37,744 nt of DNA, taken from NCBI GenBank assembly GCA_005223095.1, contig NJBQ01000012.1:1-37744 (forward strand), read 5' to 3'. The DNA comes from Candidatus Aerophobetes bacterium Ae_b3a (GTDB taxonomy: Bacteria > Aerophobota > Aerophobia > Aerophobales > AE-B3A). The notes under the pieces are model-generated. The model ran no database searches. It was not told the origin of the DNA and saw only the letters and a list, made by a program, of their open reading frames with translations. Below, one piece after another: positions 29,184 through 37,044 of the stretch (positions are counted from its first letter, which is position 1; each line of letters begins with the position of its first letter). The position numbers were made by a program, and so were the translations under genes.

Positions 29184-30911
29184 ATGAAGAAGACAAACAA
29201 GTTTATCGGCCTGAGTTGTCTTTTACTGGTCTGTTTCTTCACCTCTAGAGCCTGGGGCTGGACAATTGAGAACTTCACCTCCGAAATAGCCCTTGGCAAC
29301 GACAGTACTCTTACCGTCAATGAACACATCACCGTAGATTTTCAATTGGAATCCAAACACGGAATCTACCGGGACATTCCCGTCAGGTACAAGAGAGGAG
29401 CTGTCAACTATAATCTTCGCCTGAAAGTTATCTCAGTAACCGATGAAGATGGAATCGATCACCCCTACGAAACCTCCAGAAAGGGAGCCTACACAAGTAT
29501 AAAAATCGGTGACCCTTCCCGATATGTTCGAGGAATTCAAACCTATAACGTTTCTTACCAGGTTAAGCGAGGCATCAACTATTTCAATGACCATGATGAG
29601 CTCTACTGGAATGTGACCGGGGATGAGTGGGATGTGTCCATCGGTGAGGCGAAAGCCTTGATTTATCTTCCCGATGAGATTGATCAAAAAGAGGTAACAT
29701 GGAAGAGTTTCACTGGTCCCAGGGGCTCGACTAGTTCCGAGGCCCGAGTTCATTGGGAAGGTTCACGCCTGGTGGCTACCCTGGATAATATAGGACCAAG
29801 GGAAGGCCTGACCATTGTTGTTTCTATTCCTAAAGGATACTTGAGTGAACCCAGCATCTTCCTCCGGATCTTTTGGCAAGTTCAGGATAACGGATTCTTT
29901 CTTGTTCCGGTTATAGTCTTTATCCTGATGTTCCTGCTCTGGTTCACGCGTGGCAGGAACCCCAAGATACCTCGTTCGATAATGGTCAAATACCATCCTC
30001 CATCTGAGCTTACCCCTTCGGAGGCAGGCACCTTGATGGATGAGAGAGCCGATCTAACCGATATCACCGCCATGGCTATTGACCTTGCGGTAAGAGGCTA
30101 CATGAAGATCAGGCAGACAACCTCCACCAAACTGCTCTTTCTGTCCAAGAAAGATTACTATTTTATTCTTCTGAAAAAGGATTATGCCAGCGACCGTGAT
30201 TTGAAAAAACACGAACTGTCATTTCTGACGGGAATCTTTGAAAGCGGAGAAACAGAAGTGGCCCTTTCTTCTTTGAAAAACAAATTCCACGTTCACCTTC
30301 CGTCCATCAAAAACTCCCTCTATCAAGGACTGACAAGAAATGGCTATTTTTCTGGTCGTCCCGATAAGATGAGAAAGGCCTATATGGGTTTCGGCATGGT
30401 GCTGATAATAGGTGGTATTTTCTTGACCCGTTCCTTTGGCAGACTGGACCTAATGATATCCTTTCCTCTTTCAGGAGCTATCGTCATAGCTTTCTCCTTC
30501 ATAATGCCTCGACTGAGTACAAAAGGGGTATTGATGCTTTATGAATTGCTCGGTCTGAAGGAGTTCATTAATAGGGCCGAGAAGGATCGTCTGGAAAGAC
30601 TATCCAAGGAAGATCCTACGGTATTCGATCGAGTTCTCCCCTATGCCATGGTAATGGGAGTAGCTGATGAATGGGCCGAGGCTTTCAAGGATCTGTATAG
30701 AGAACCACCCGGCTGGTATGAATGTTCAGCCTGGCCAGTAACTGGATTCTATACTGCACTTCTGGTAGCAGATCTGGGTGAAGGGCTTCGAACCATGGGT
30801 GCTACGTTCTCATCCTCGCCGTCGCGAACCTCCGCAGCATCCGGAGGAAGCGGTTTCAGCGGAGGGTTCAGTGGTGGAGGCTTTGGAGGAGGAGGAGGAG
30901 GATCGTGGTAG
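29184..30911 (+). CDS. DUF2207 family membrane protein
   Basis: A 575-residue protein. A signal peptide (MKKTNKFIGLSCLLLVCFFT) leads to an extracytoplasmic DUF2207 domain (ENFTSEIALGNDSTLTVNEH, HGIYRDIPVRY, LYWNVTGDEWDV). Membrane segments follow near 234-253 and 405-450, with a cytoplasmic winged-helix-like region between (EAGTLMDERADLTDITAMAI). The tail is a run of glycines (GGSGFSGGFSGGGFGGGGGG) typical of the family. GGGAGG is 6 bases before the ATG. With LemA it forms a two-gene unit common in bacteria and linked to envelope stress; the mechanism is unknown. Confidence 0.94.
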   Translation: MKKTNKFIGLSCLLLVCFFTSRAWGWTIENFTSEIALGNDSTLTVNEHITVDFQLESKHGIYRDIPVRYKRGAVNYNLRLKVISVTDEDGIDHPYETSRKGAYTSIKIGDPSRYVRGIQTYNVSYQVKRGINYFNDHDELYWNVTGDEWDVSIGEAKALIYLPDEIDQKEVTWKSFTGPRGSTSSEARVHWEGSRLVATLDNIGPREGLTIVVSIPKGYLSEPSIFLRIFWQVQDNGFFLVPVIVFILMFLLWFTRGRNPKIPRSIMVKYHPPSELTPSEAGTLMDERADLTDITAMAIDLAVRGYMKIRQTTSTKLLFLSKKDYYFILLKKDYASDRDLKKHELSFLTGIFESGETEVALSSLKNKFHVHLPSIKNSLYQGLTRNGYFSGRPDKMRKAYMGFGMVLIIGGIFLTRSFGRLDLMISFPLSGAIVIAFSFIMPRLSTKGVLMLYELLGLKEFINRAEKDRLERLSKEDPTVFDRVLPYAMVMGVADEWAEAFKDLYREPPGWYECSAWPVTGFYTALLVADLGEGLRTMGATFSSSPSRTSAASGGSGFSGGFSGGGFGGGGGGSW

Positions 30912-31065
30912 GTCAAAACCACTCACCGACACCAGACTATTCGGCAGCAGTGCTTTAAGAAGAGTTCTGTTAGTATTCACGGACCAACACTGAATGTCGA
31001 CCAGCCTCCAGCCTAAACCTTAGGAGTATCTCTGAGGAAAACCTAAAATCCAGAAAGGAGGGCAT

Positions 31066-32046
31066 ATGAGTTCTGCCCGGCAAAAAGCTAAACTCCATAT
31101 ATTAGAACCGAGGGTCTATCAGTACACCTACGGTCCGAACCGGCCCCTATTGCGTGTTGGGAGTGGTGATTCAGTAACTGCTTCCACCATAGATGCTCAT
31201 GGGTTCGACCGTTATGGGAACCCATTAACCAAGTCCCAAAAACAGAAAAGCGAGACTACCACGTTTCAAGAGTCCAACCCTCTGGTAGGACCTATCTGGA
31301 TCGAAGAAGCTCAGCCAGGTGATTTGCTGCAGATAGTCATCAAAAAGATTCTTCTAGATCGAGAATATGCCTTCTCCTCTCTTTTACCTCACTTTGGCTC
31401 CCTAACTGGAGAAAGTGAAGGGAAGGATCTTCTGTTCAATGAACCTTTGCCAGAAGCTATATACCACTGGGAGCTTGATTTAGCCGCTCAAACGGGAACC
31501 CTGAGACTCCGCAAGAGCAAGTTGGAGAAAATTCAAATTCCTCTCCATCCCTTCATTGGCTCTATAGGGGTTGCCCCTCGATTTGGGCGTATGGAAACCA
31601 CGCTCGTCCCAGGTGAATACGGCGGAAATATGGATTGCGTGGAAACAAAGGAAGGGACAATCCTTTATCTGCCCATATGGGTGAGGGGAGCGTACCTTTC
31701 TTTCGGGGATATTCATGCTGCCCAGGGGGACGGAGAAATCTGTGGAGTTGCCTTGGAAACAACTGCTCAGGTAACCTTGAAACTGGAAGTGATTAAGAAC
31801 AGAACTGCGGAATGGCCTCGCATAGAGAATCAAACTCACATAATGGTAGCGGGTAGTGCCCGTCCACTTATGGACGCTGTCCGTATTGCTCACCTGGAAC
31901 TGACAAAATGGTTGGTTGCCGATTACGGATTCGACAAATGGGAGGCCTTGCAAGTGCTCTCGCAAGTCGGTACTATGCGCGTAGGAAATGTGGTGGACCC
32001 CAATTATACTATAGTGGCCAAATTTCCCAAGAAATACCTGCCTTAA
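31066..32046 (+). CDS. Acetamidase/formamidase family protein
   Basis: A 326-residue FmdA/AmdA-family hydrolase, which releases ammonia from formamide, acetamide or related short amides. Marks are the early DAHGFDRYGNP, NPLVGPIWIEEAQPGDLLQI, the metal-site region GEYGGNMDCVETKEGTILYL, and the loop SFGDIHAAQGDGEICGVALE, all strongly conserved. AAAGGAGGGC precedes the ATG. It stands alone on this strand, after the DUF2207 gene, with 154 bp between. A tyrosine-recombinase remnant directly abuts its stop codon. Confidence 0.95.
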   Translation: MSSARQKAKLHILEPRVYQYTYGPNRPLLRVGSGDSVTASTIDAHGFDRYGNPLTKSQKQKSETTTFQESNPLVGPIWIEEAQPGDLLQIVIKKILLDREYAFSSLLPHFGSLTGESEGKDLLFNEPLPEAIYHWELDLAAQTGTLRLRKSKLEKIQIPLHPFIGSIGVAPRFGRMETTLVPGEYGGNMDCVETKEGTILYLPIWVRGAYLSFGDIHAAQGDGEICGVALETTAQVTLKLEVIKNRTAEWPRIENQTHIMVAGSARPLMDAVRIAHLELTKWLVADYGFDKWEALQVLSQVGTMRVGNVVDPNYTIVAKFPKKYLP

Positions 32047-32047
32047 T

Positions 32048-32085
32048 ATTTGAAAACAGTCCAGGAACTTTTGGGTCACAAGAGC
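32048..32085 (+). pseudogene. Tyrosine-recombinase relic (box with [12 protein letters not shown])
   Basis: Bases differ at only two of 38 positions from 36198-36235 and encode [12 protein letters not shown], the second His box of tyrosine recombinases. It starts two bases after the amidase stop and is followed by a stop, so nothing else of the gene remains. Confidence 0.65.
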
Positions 32086-32124
32086 GGAGCATAGTGAGCG
32101 ATATGATCGGTGTCCCTGTCAAGT

Positions 32125-32634
32125 TTAGCCGCCGGAACCGCCGAAGATTTTCTGCATCAAGTCTACGTCTAGGAGCCTTCCGAACTTTCTTCCTACTTCT
32201 CTCATTGTTCCTATGTGAATAAATCGGGAGGCCTCAAGTAAATGAATACTTGCCTGATTAGTTCCTACTATTCGAGCAATCACTGTATGAAGACCCGCGT
32301 TCTTACCCTTCTTTAGAATGGCTCCTAGTAATTTCCTTCCTATTCCTCTACTTCTATATTCTTCTTTAACATACAGCGATATTTCTGCTGTATCGCAATA
32401 CCCACAACGATCTGACCACATACTCAAAGAGGCCCATCCTACGACCAGGCGTTGATCCTCTGCGACTAATATAGGATATTTGGTATTATGTCGATCAAAC
32501 CAAACTCTTTGCTCTTCTATTGATTTTGGCTGAGTATCAAAGGTTGCTACTGTCTTAATTATAGCTTCATTATATATTTCGGTAATCGCAATCAAATCCT
32601 CTCTTCTTGCTTCTCTTATTATCAACATCTCCAT
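32125..32634 (-). CDS. GNAT-family N-acetyltransferase (phosphinothricin-acetyltransferase-like)
   Basis: A 169-residue GNAT protein. It opens IIREARREDLIAITEIYNEA, and continues with TFDTQPKSIEE, SLYVKEEYRSRGIGRKLLGA (the R/Q-x-x-G-x-G/A acetyl-CoA loop) and MREVGRKFGRLLDVDLMQK, a pattern of the Pat/Bar and YncA-like subgroup. Members acetylate amine groups of amino-acid analogues such as phosphinothricin or methionine derivatives. The real substrate is not evident. Either the first Met or the third could be the start. It is a single gene between remnants of mobile DNA. Confidence 0.9.
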   Translation of the reverse strand: MEMLIIREARREDLIAITEIYNEAIIKTVATFDTQPKSIEEQRVWFDRHNTKYPILVAEDQRLVVGWASLSMWSDRCGYCDTAEISLYVKEEYRSRGIGRKLLGAILKKGKNAGLHTVIARIVGTNQASIHLLEASRFIHIGTMREVGRKFGRLLDVDLMQKIFGGSGG

Positions 32635-32710
32635 TCTCCGGTGATATTGCCGACCTTATAACGTTCAGAATTGGAGGATAACCCAGGCGAGCTTTATCAT
32701 CAGTAAGTTA

Positions 32711-32740
32711 GGTCAAATCTCAGTGCTTGTCAATCTGGTC
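32711..32740. repeat. Dispersed repeat AAATCTCAGYRCTT, copy 3
   Basis: GTCAAATCTCAGTGCTTGTC stands between the GNAT and RDD genes. It matches 28278-28305 at most positions, and a further variant (GCCAAATCCCAGTCCTTGTC) is at 33315-33342. Confidence 0.4.
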
Positions 32741-32814
32741 TTGGAAGTCCGTGACGGGACTCTTCTTCTTGAGTTTGGTTCGAAGAAAAAAGAATAACCA
32801 CTACTATCGGAATT

Positions 32815-33279
32815 TTAGCGAAGTTGGACCACTCTAGTTCCTGCCCTGCGGTCACCGAAACGAGCTTTTTCTTTCGAACGTAGAATGAAAATAACTCCTA
32901 CAATATTGAAGGCTGGAAGCCCATCAATTACCCGCAGAATATTCCTTAGTAGGCTTTTCAGCAGACCAGGTTTACTTCCATCAACCTGAACCACCCGAAG
33001 GCCAAGGACTGCCTTACCCAGAGTAGCTCCCGCCAGACCCTCAAGGAGCACAAAGTAGAGGAATATGACGGCCAAAAACTCTAAACATAACGGATCAGTT
33101 ATGAAGAGACCGTAGGCCCAGCGATGATCAGTGGCACCCATCAGCCAGACGCCTTTTACCATTCGAGTAATAGGAAAAAAGAAGACACAGAAGAGCACCC
33201 CGTCAATCACGAGGCCGAAAAAACGCTCCCAGAGTCCAGCATATCTTGCTCCCCTTATCATCAACTTGCTTCTCCTCAT
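32815..33279 (-). CDS. RDD-family membrane protein
   Basis: A 154-residue protein. The opening ARYAGLWERFFGLVIDGVLF holds the R..D pattern of RDD proteins, and the second Asp stands in a conserved place in GLRVVQVDGSKPGL, followed by LLRNILRVIDGLP. Three membrane segments are visible (about 20-40, 62-82, 120-138). RDD proteins are small helical membrane proteins, some linked to ion exchange; the role here is not known. The start lies in an ATG-rich stretch (33279, or the Met at about residue 7). Confidence 0.85.
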   Translation of the reverse strand: MRRSKLMIRGARYAGLWERFFGLVIDGVLFCVFFFPITRMVKGVWLMGATDHRWAYGLFITDPLCLEFLAVIFLYFVLLEGLAGATLGKAVLGLRVVQVDGSKPGLLKSLLRNILRVIDGLPAFNIVGVIFILRSKEKARFGDRRAGTRVVQLR

Positions 33280-33701
33280 ACGACTAGGTTTTTTCAGCTT
33301 CCAGATGAATACTAGGCCAAATCCCAGTCCTTGTCGCTCTGGGTTTGCACGAAATTAAGCCTATATATATTTTGGAGAAAACATTCTGACTTCGCGATAC
33401 CTTGCATTAATAACAGTTCATACAAAAGGGGAAGGCTCCGTTTCAAAATCACAGATTTCTCAGATAATCTATGAATCTTTTTCTCACGACTTATGCGGAA
33501 ATCTAGAAATCAATTCTATTCAACATCTGTGAAAAAGACGTCAGTTAATAGCACCCATCTCCTATAAAACTTGGTTGACAAGCTCTAATGTCTTTTAGAT
33601 TTCATAGAAGGTCTTATGGAAGAAGAAATTGCTTTTAAGTTTGGGTTGTAGGACTATATCAGAAAGCTAAAGTAGGGGATGTAAGGAGGTTCTGCCTGAG
33701 G
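33280..33701. other. Gene-free region
   Basis: Apart from a variant of the AAATCTCAG repeat at 33315-33342 I see no gene, RNA or clear terminator in these 420 bases. GGTTGACA occurs at 33572-33579 on the plus strand without a convincing -10. Confidence 0.4.
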
Positions 33702-34466
33702 TTATCCAACATCCTGCTCGTCAAATATTCTGACAAGTGGTTCTTCCCAGCCAAAGCAGGTTGATTGGTTGCAGAGTTTTCTAAAAACTTTAATGCAAGC
33801 TGGATCAAGCTTGGCATACTCTTGAAGCATATCAACTACTCCATAAATAAATCCGCCAACTGTGCCGTTGGAATCATCAACACCCCCCTGACATAGTCTC
33901 TTATCAAGTCGCAAGAGGGTATCAATCAATAATTTTGCTGTCTGTTCGCTTACCGGTAACTCTGAAACTAGTTTTGATAACCGAGCACATCCTTCATCAA
34001 GCGAATTCTGATAAGCAAACCAGATCCGAGAAGGTCCAGTATACGCCTTAATGTATCTCATTGCTGAAGTGATGGCTTTTTTGGTTGCTGCTAATTCTCC
34101 TTTACTTAATTCTGCCAACTGCCTACTACATACAGGATTACTAACTATTCTTTTATCTTCTTTGCTTAATCTTTCGCCATCCATAACTGTATAAATAGCC
34201 ACAGCCACCATATGCTTGCAAAGCGTGTCATGCTGGCCAAGATAACAGTCACAGCTACCGCAGTCGTAATGACGAGCAGAGACAAAAACTCGATAAGGTT
34301 GCGTGCCTGACACGACAGCTGAATGACCACCAAAATCCTCTTTAAACTGCGTTACTTTTCCACTTTCATACAAACTAACCGCCCGCTCAAATGTCGGCCC
34401 GTCTGTGGCAAATTTTATTTTGTCTAAGTTATAAGCTGGTCGCATAAGGAATCTATTACTTTTCAC
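33702..34466 (-). CDS. SWIM zinc-finger protein
   Basis: A 254-residue protein. RHYDCGSCDCYLGQHDTLCK followed by HMVAVAIYTV contains the C-x-C...C-x-H SWIM pattern (about residues 64-82). It begins AYNLDKIKFATDGPTFERAV, usual before bacterial SWIM domains. The rest is helical, with a repeated-looking region at about 150-250 (LLRLDKRLCQG, FRKLCNQ). SWIM proteins bind DNA or proteins and often accompany SNF2-type helicases, which are missing here. The start may be GTG at 34466 or the ATG seven codons later. Confidence 0.88.
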   Translation of the reverse strand: MKSNRFLMRPAYNLDKIKFATDGPTFERAVSLYESGKVTQFKEDFGGHSAVVSGTQPYRVFVSARHYDCGSCDCYLGQHDTLCKHMVAVAIYTVMDGERLSKEDKRIVSNPVCSRQLAELSKGELAATKKAITSAMRYIKAYTGPSRIWFAYQNSLDEGCARLSKLVSELPVSEQTAKLLIDTLLRLDKRLCQGGVDDSNGTVGGFIYGVVDMLQEYAKLDPACIKVFRKLCNQSTCFGWEEPLVRIFDEQDVG

Positions 34467-34534
34467 CCCCTATAATTGCTCCTGTGACGCGAGATTGAGA
34501 GGATGGTAACAATTTGATCTTAAAGGGAGGGTTC

Positions 34535-34612
34535 TTAGAGCACTTCTTCTCTGACTTTTCGCAGTGCTTCTACTAATCCAAAACTGATATTCTCATCGAC
34601 TAAAAATTTCAT
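34535..34612 (-). pseudogene. Truncated DUF5615-type (PIN-like) toxin, 25 codons
   Basis: The product MKFLVDENISFGLVEALRKV plus five residues then stops. This is the exact opening of DUF5615 PIN-like proteins, which are normally about 110 residues. The ATG overlaps the stop of the DUF433 gene by four bases (ATGA), the standard arrangement of this antitoxin-toxin pair. The rest of the toxin is missing, so the pair is inactivated. Confidence 0.75.
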
Positions 34613-34824
34613 ACAGGGATTGCTTTCTCTGTAGATAAATATGCCGCATATTCAAGACAAGCCAAAATGTCTTCGTGGGTAATATGGGGGAAATTTGTCA
34701 AGATGGTTTTTTCATCTTCTCCTGCGGCTAGATGACTTAAGATAATATGAACTGGTATCCGGGTTCCTCTAATGCATGTCTCCCCGCCACAAATTTCAGG
34801 ATTTACAAGAATTCGAGAATTCAT
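34609..34824 (-). CDS. DUF433-family antitoxin
   Basis: A 71-residue protein with the typical sequence RILVNPEICGGETCIRGTRI, PVHIILSHLAAGEDEKTILT and FPHITHEDILACLEYAAYLS. DUF433 proteins are small helix-turn-helix antitoxins paired with DUF5615 toxins, and here only the first 25 codons of that toxin survive downstream. It remains intact, as expected when an antitoxin outlives its toxin. Confidence 0.92.
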   Translation of the reverse strand: MNSRILVNPEICGGETCIRGTRIPVHIILSHLAAGEDEKTILTNFPHITHEDILACLEYAAYLSTEKAIPV

Positions 34825-34951
34825 AGCAATCCTCCAATCGCTGTTTTTTTTAAATCCAATCTAAGTTAGCACATAGCTTAACTTTGGTCAACTGCTACTA
34901 TCATACATATATATCGTAATTGGCAAAAAAATTCGTCAAGGTAGATGTAAT

Positions 34952-34980
34952 GGGATTGCTTCACTTCGTTCGCAATGACA
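34952..34980. repeat. REP-like palindromic repeat, second copy
   Basis: GGGATTGCTTCACTTCGTTC followed by GCAATGACA is the complement form of the TGTCATTGCGA...GCAATC element at 1520-1558. Confidence 0.55.
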
Positions 34981-35058
34981 ATACTAGGAAATTTACTCGG
35001 ACAAGCCAGGGATCTTGTTTGCATGACAGGTGAAGGGCTTTGCTCGGAATGATAAGGA

Positions 35059-35080
35059 TAGTCACAAATTGGTCACAAAA
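35059..35080 (+). repeat. 22-bp direct repeat, left copy
   Basis: Identical over 22 bases to 37495-37516 (core GTCACAAATTGGTCACAAA). At the right copy the sequence is the 3' part of a tyrosine-recombinase gene (encoding VTNWSQ). The two copies enclose 2.4 kb with the DUF7713-like gene, a recombinase fragment and the nucleotidyltransferase-HEPN pair. Confidence 0.7.
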
Positions 35081-35100
35081 ATATTTTGTTAAAAGACTTA

Positions 35101-35133
35101 GTCAATAACCACCCAAGGGTGGTGGTTATTGAC
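35101..35133 (-). terminator. Perfect 13-bp hairpin, possible terminator
   Basis: GTCAATAACCACC (35101-35113) and GGTGGTTATTGAC (35121-35133) are exact complements around a 7-base loop. On the minus strand TAAGTCTTTTAAC follows, a weak T-run, so it could end transcripts from the gene at 35334. It could equally be an end of a small mobile palindrome. Confidence 0.5.
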
Positions 35134-35237
35134 TTGCATCTTAGAATGAAATCATAGCTCGAAAAAAGTCCAAAAATGAGTTCTGGGCATAAAACAGCTT
35201 AGTTTACCGAAACTGGAATTGACTAGCCTCAATTTGT

Positions 35238-35303
35238 ATACTTCAAAGTATTATACTCCTAAGTATGCTATCTTGGGAACAAAGGTCAATTTGACCATGG
35301 TCA
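35238..35303. promoter_or_regulatory. Orphan operator region with tandem palindromes
   Basis: ATACTTCAAAGTAT (35238-35251) and ATACTCCTAAGTAT (35253-35266) are two related dyads spaced by one base. About 20 bases further, GGTCAATTTGACC (35285-35297) and TGACCATGGTCA (35292-35303) overlap, giving three GGTCA half-sites. TTGACT at about 35,218 lies just ahead. No gene starts directly on either side, which suggests the control region of a lost gene. The whole gene-free stretch is 34,825-35,333. Confidence 0.45.
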
Positions 35304-35333
35304 TATTTCAGAGACACCCACCTTTACACGGTT

Positions 35334-35819
35334 TTAGGCATTATCATCGCAATGGTCTAAAATCTTGAACTGAAAATGCCATCCTTCCCATGGTTCAAGC
35401 ATTCGTCCAAATTCTTCCATTGTGATTCTCTTACCGTCGATTACAAACACCCTGTCGTATTCAGTGTCAGAAAAATCATCATTCCACTCTATCCTGCCAC
35501 GGAGCATGTTCCTTTTACCGATCTTCCACTCGCCATTCTGTTTTTTCAGATGCCGCCGGTTGATCCCTCTTTTGATCTTCCTTATAAGCCTTTCTTCGGC
35601 AACTTCGGAATCTGTATCAGAATCTGAGAGGACATTGAACGTGTATCCAACCGAGTTGTCCCCTTTCACCTCTATTGCTTCTGATGCCAGTCCTGTTGGT
35701 ACTGGAAATGACGCTATTTTGAAATGATACTCTCTCTTCCATTGGTCTTTGATAATAAGATCCTTTCCACTTTCTAAGGTGCTATGGACAATTCTATCAC
35801 CATTAATATATTCGTACAT
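35334..35819 (-). CDS. DUF7713-like hypothetical protein
   Basis: A 161-residue protein. The C-terminal part, with RVFVIDGKRITMEEFGRMLE and then PWEGWHFQFKILD, is a conserved ending of small proteins annotated DUF7713. The earlier part has IGKRNMLRGRIEWNDDF and an acidic DSDTDSEVAEE. No catalytic motif. Its base composition is close to its neighbours. It lies inside the direct-repeat-bounded segment, which fits an accessory cargo gene. Confidence 0.7.
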   Translation of the reverse strand: MYEYINGDRIVHSTLESGKDLIIKDQWKREYHFKIASFPVPTGLASEAIEVKGDNSVGYTFNVLSDSDTDSEVAEERLIRKIKRGINRRHLKKQNGEWKIGKRNMLRGRIEWNDDFSDTEYDRVFVIDGKRITMEEFGRMLEPWEGWHFQFKILDHCDDNA

Positions 35820-35965
35820 ATCATTACCCCTTTATATTGTTATTCTACTTGGTATTGTGATCAATTCATTCCACTACTTTACATCTTCCGATAAGGCATA
35901 GTTTCACTTTATCTGACAATTTTGATTAGCGATAATTATTCTTATCATTTTTTTCAAGAAAATCA

Positions 35966-36340
35966 ATGGTTTTATCTCCTCACCAGGAACTTCCCCTGAA
36001 TGATGTCGTTTATAGAAGTCTACTGGCCATAAGAAGAACTCCTGGCAGTCCCTGGATTTTTTGTAAGAAGAATGGCGAGCGGTATGGAAATGTCAGAAAA
36101 GCTTTTGAAGGAGCGAAAAAGAGAGCGAGAATAACTGATTTTAGATTCCACGATCTGAGGCATACATTTGCTTCTCATCTGGTAATGGCGGGAATAGATT
36201 TGAAAACAGTTCAGGAACTTCTGGGTCACAAGAGCTTCGAGATGACCCTAAGGTATGCCCATCTTTCTCCAGAGCACAAAAAGGCAGCTCTGGATATTTT
36301 GTGCAAAAGGTTGATGAAAACATGGAAAGAAGCTTCATGA
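35966..36340 (+). pseudogene. Tyrosine recombinase, C-terminal fragment
   Basis: The frame encodes the last 120 or so residues of a phage-type integrase: [18 protein letters not shown] (HxxR box), [20 protein letters not shown] (His box and the nucleophile Tyr) and [19 protein letters not shown]. The N-terminal core-binding domain and the first catalytic Arg (TGxRxxE box) are missing, so the protein cannot recombine. The ATG at 35966 is merely the first in frame. Relics of similar genes are at 32048 and 37452. Confidence 0.85.
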
Positions 36341-36381
36341 TACTCCCCTTTTAAAATTCAGCTAATAGAGTGAGATAATAC

Positions 36382-36427
36382 TTGACGATATCTCAAAATA
36401 TGTTACACTTGTAACAAATATGTTACA
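36382..36427 (+). promoter_or_regulatory. Promoter with palindromic operator for the nucleotidyltransferase-HEPN pair
   Basis: TTGACG (36382-36387), 16 bases, then TACACT (36404-36409). The -10 lies inside TGTTACACTTGTAACA (36401-36416), a 7-bp perfect dyad. A third half-site TGTTACA lies at 36421-36427, and AGGA then precedes the ATG at 36439 by 8 bases. The encoded winged-helix domain is the obvious candidate to bind here. Confidence 0.7.
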
Positions 36428-36438
36428 GGAAGACTAAT

Positions 36439-37041
36439 ATGAAATTCCATACCTCACTGTTAAATTCGTTAAACTCCAAGACAAAGGTAAAAATCATAAG
36501 ATTTTTGCTAACCTACGAGGCTTCTATGAGCGAAAGAGAAATAGCTTCCATTTTGAAAGTCTCTCATATGAGCGTAAATCGAACTATGCGAGAACTTGCT
36601 GATATGAATTTTGTGAATTTTGCTGTTGTCGGAAAAGCTCACCTTTGGAGAGTAAATCGGAAAAGCTATGCCTTTAAGGTCTTACATAAATTAATTAAAG
36701 AAGTTTCGGAAGCAGAAGAACCATTGGAGAATTTGAAAGAAACTCTAGTGAAAAACTTACCAAAAGCATTAATCAAAAGGGTAGTTCTATTTGGATCTTT
36801 AGCAAAGGGCTCAGAAAGACCAGATAGTGATATAGATATCTTTATCGTAGTTAAGAATAATCAAGATAAACAAAAACTTGAAAAATTCTTAGATAAATTA
36901 TCAAACATGTGCCTTGAGGTATATGGGAATAGACTAGCTCCTTACGTCTTGACGGAAAAAGAAGTAAGTCAGAAAAAAAGATTAAAAATTATCTCTGAAG
37001 TCAACAAAGGCCTGCAAGTATTTCCAAGAACGAAAGGATAG
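36439..37041 (+). CDS. Winged-helix/minimal nucleotidyltransferase antitoxin
   Basis: A 200-residue protein. Residues about 1-75 form a winged helix (LNSKTKVKIIRFLLTYEASM, SEREIASILKVSHMSVNRTM). Then KALIKRVVLFGSLAKGSERP and DSDIDIFIVV give the GSxxxG..SDxD motif of minimal nucleotidyltransferases, with both Asp intact. In pairs of this kind the nucleotidyltransferase modifies (adds AMP to) and silences the HEPN toxin. The next gene begins 3 bases after its stop. The N-terminal domain suggests that it also represses its own promoter. Confidence 0.9.
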   Translation: MKFHTSLLNSLNSKTKVKIIRFLLTYEASMSEREIASILKVSHMSVNRTMRELADMNFVNFAVVGKAHLWRVNRKSYAFKVLHKLIKEVSEAEEPLENLKETLVKNLPKALIKRVVLFGSLAKGSERPDSDIDIFIVVKNNQDKQKLEKFLDKLSNMCLEVYGNRLAPYVLTEKEVSQKKRLKIISEVNKGLQVFPRTKG

Positions 37042-37044
37042 ATT

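Noticed and set aside
31480-32079. Minus-strand frame of 199 codons
   Set aside because: It lies wholly opposite the well-conserved amidase gene.
35930-35960. Fur-box-like GATAATTATTCTTATC
   Set aside because: Only partly matches the Fur consensus, lies in an AT-rich stretch and precedes a broken recombinase fragment.
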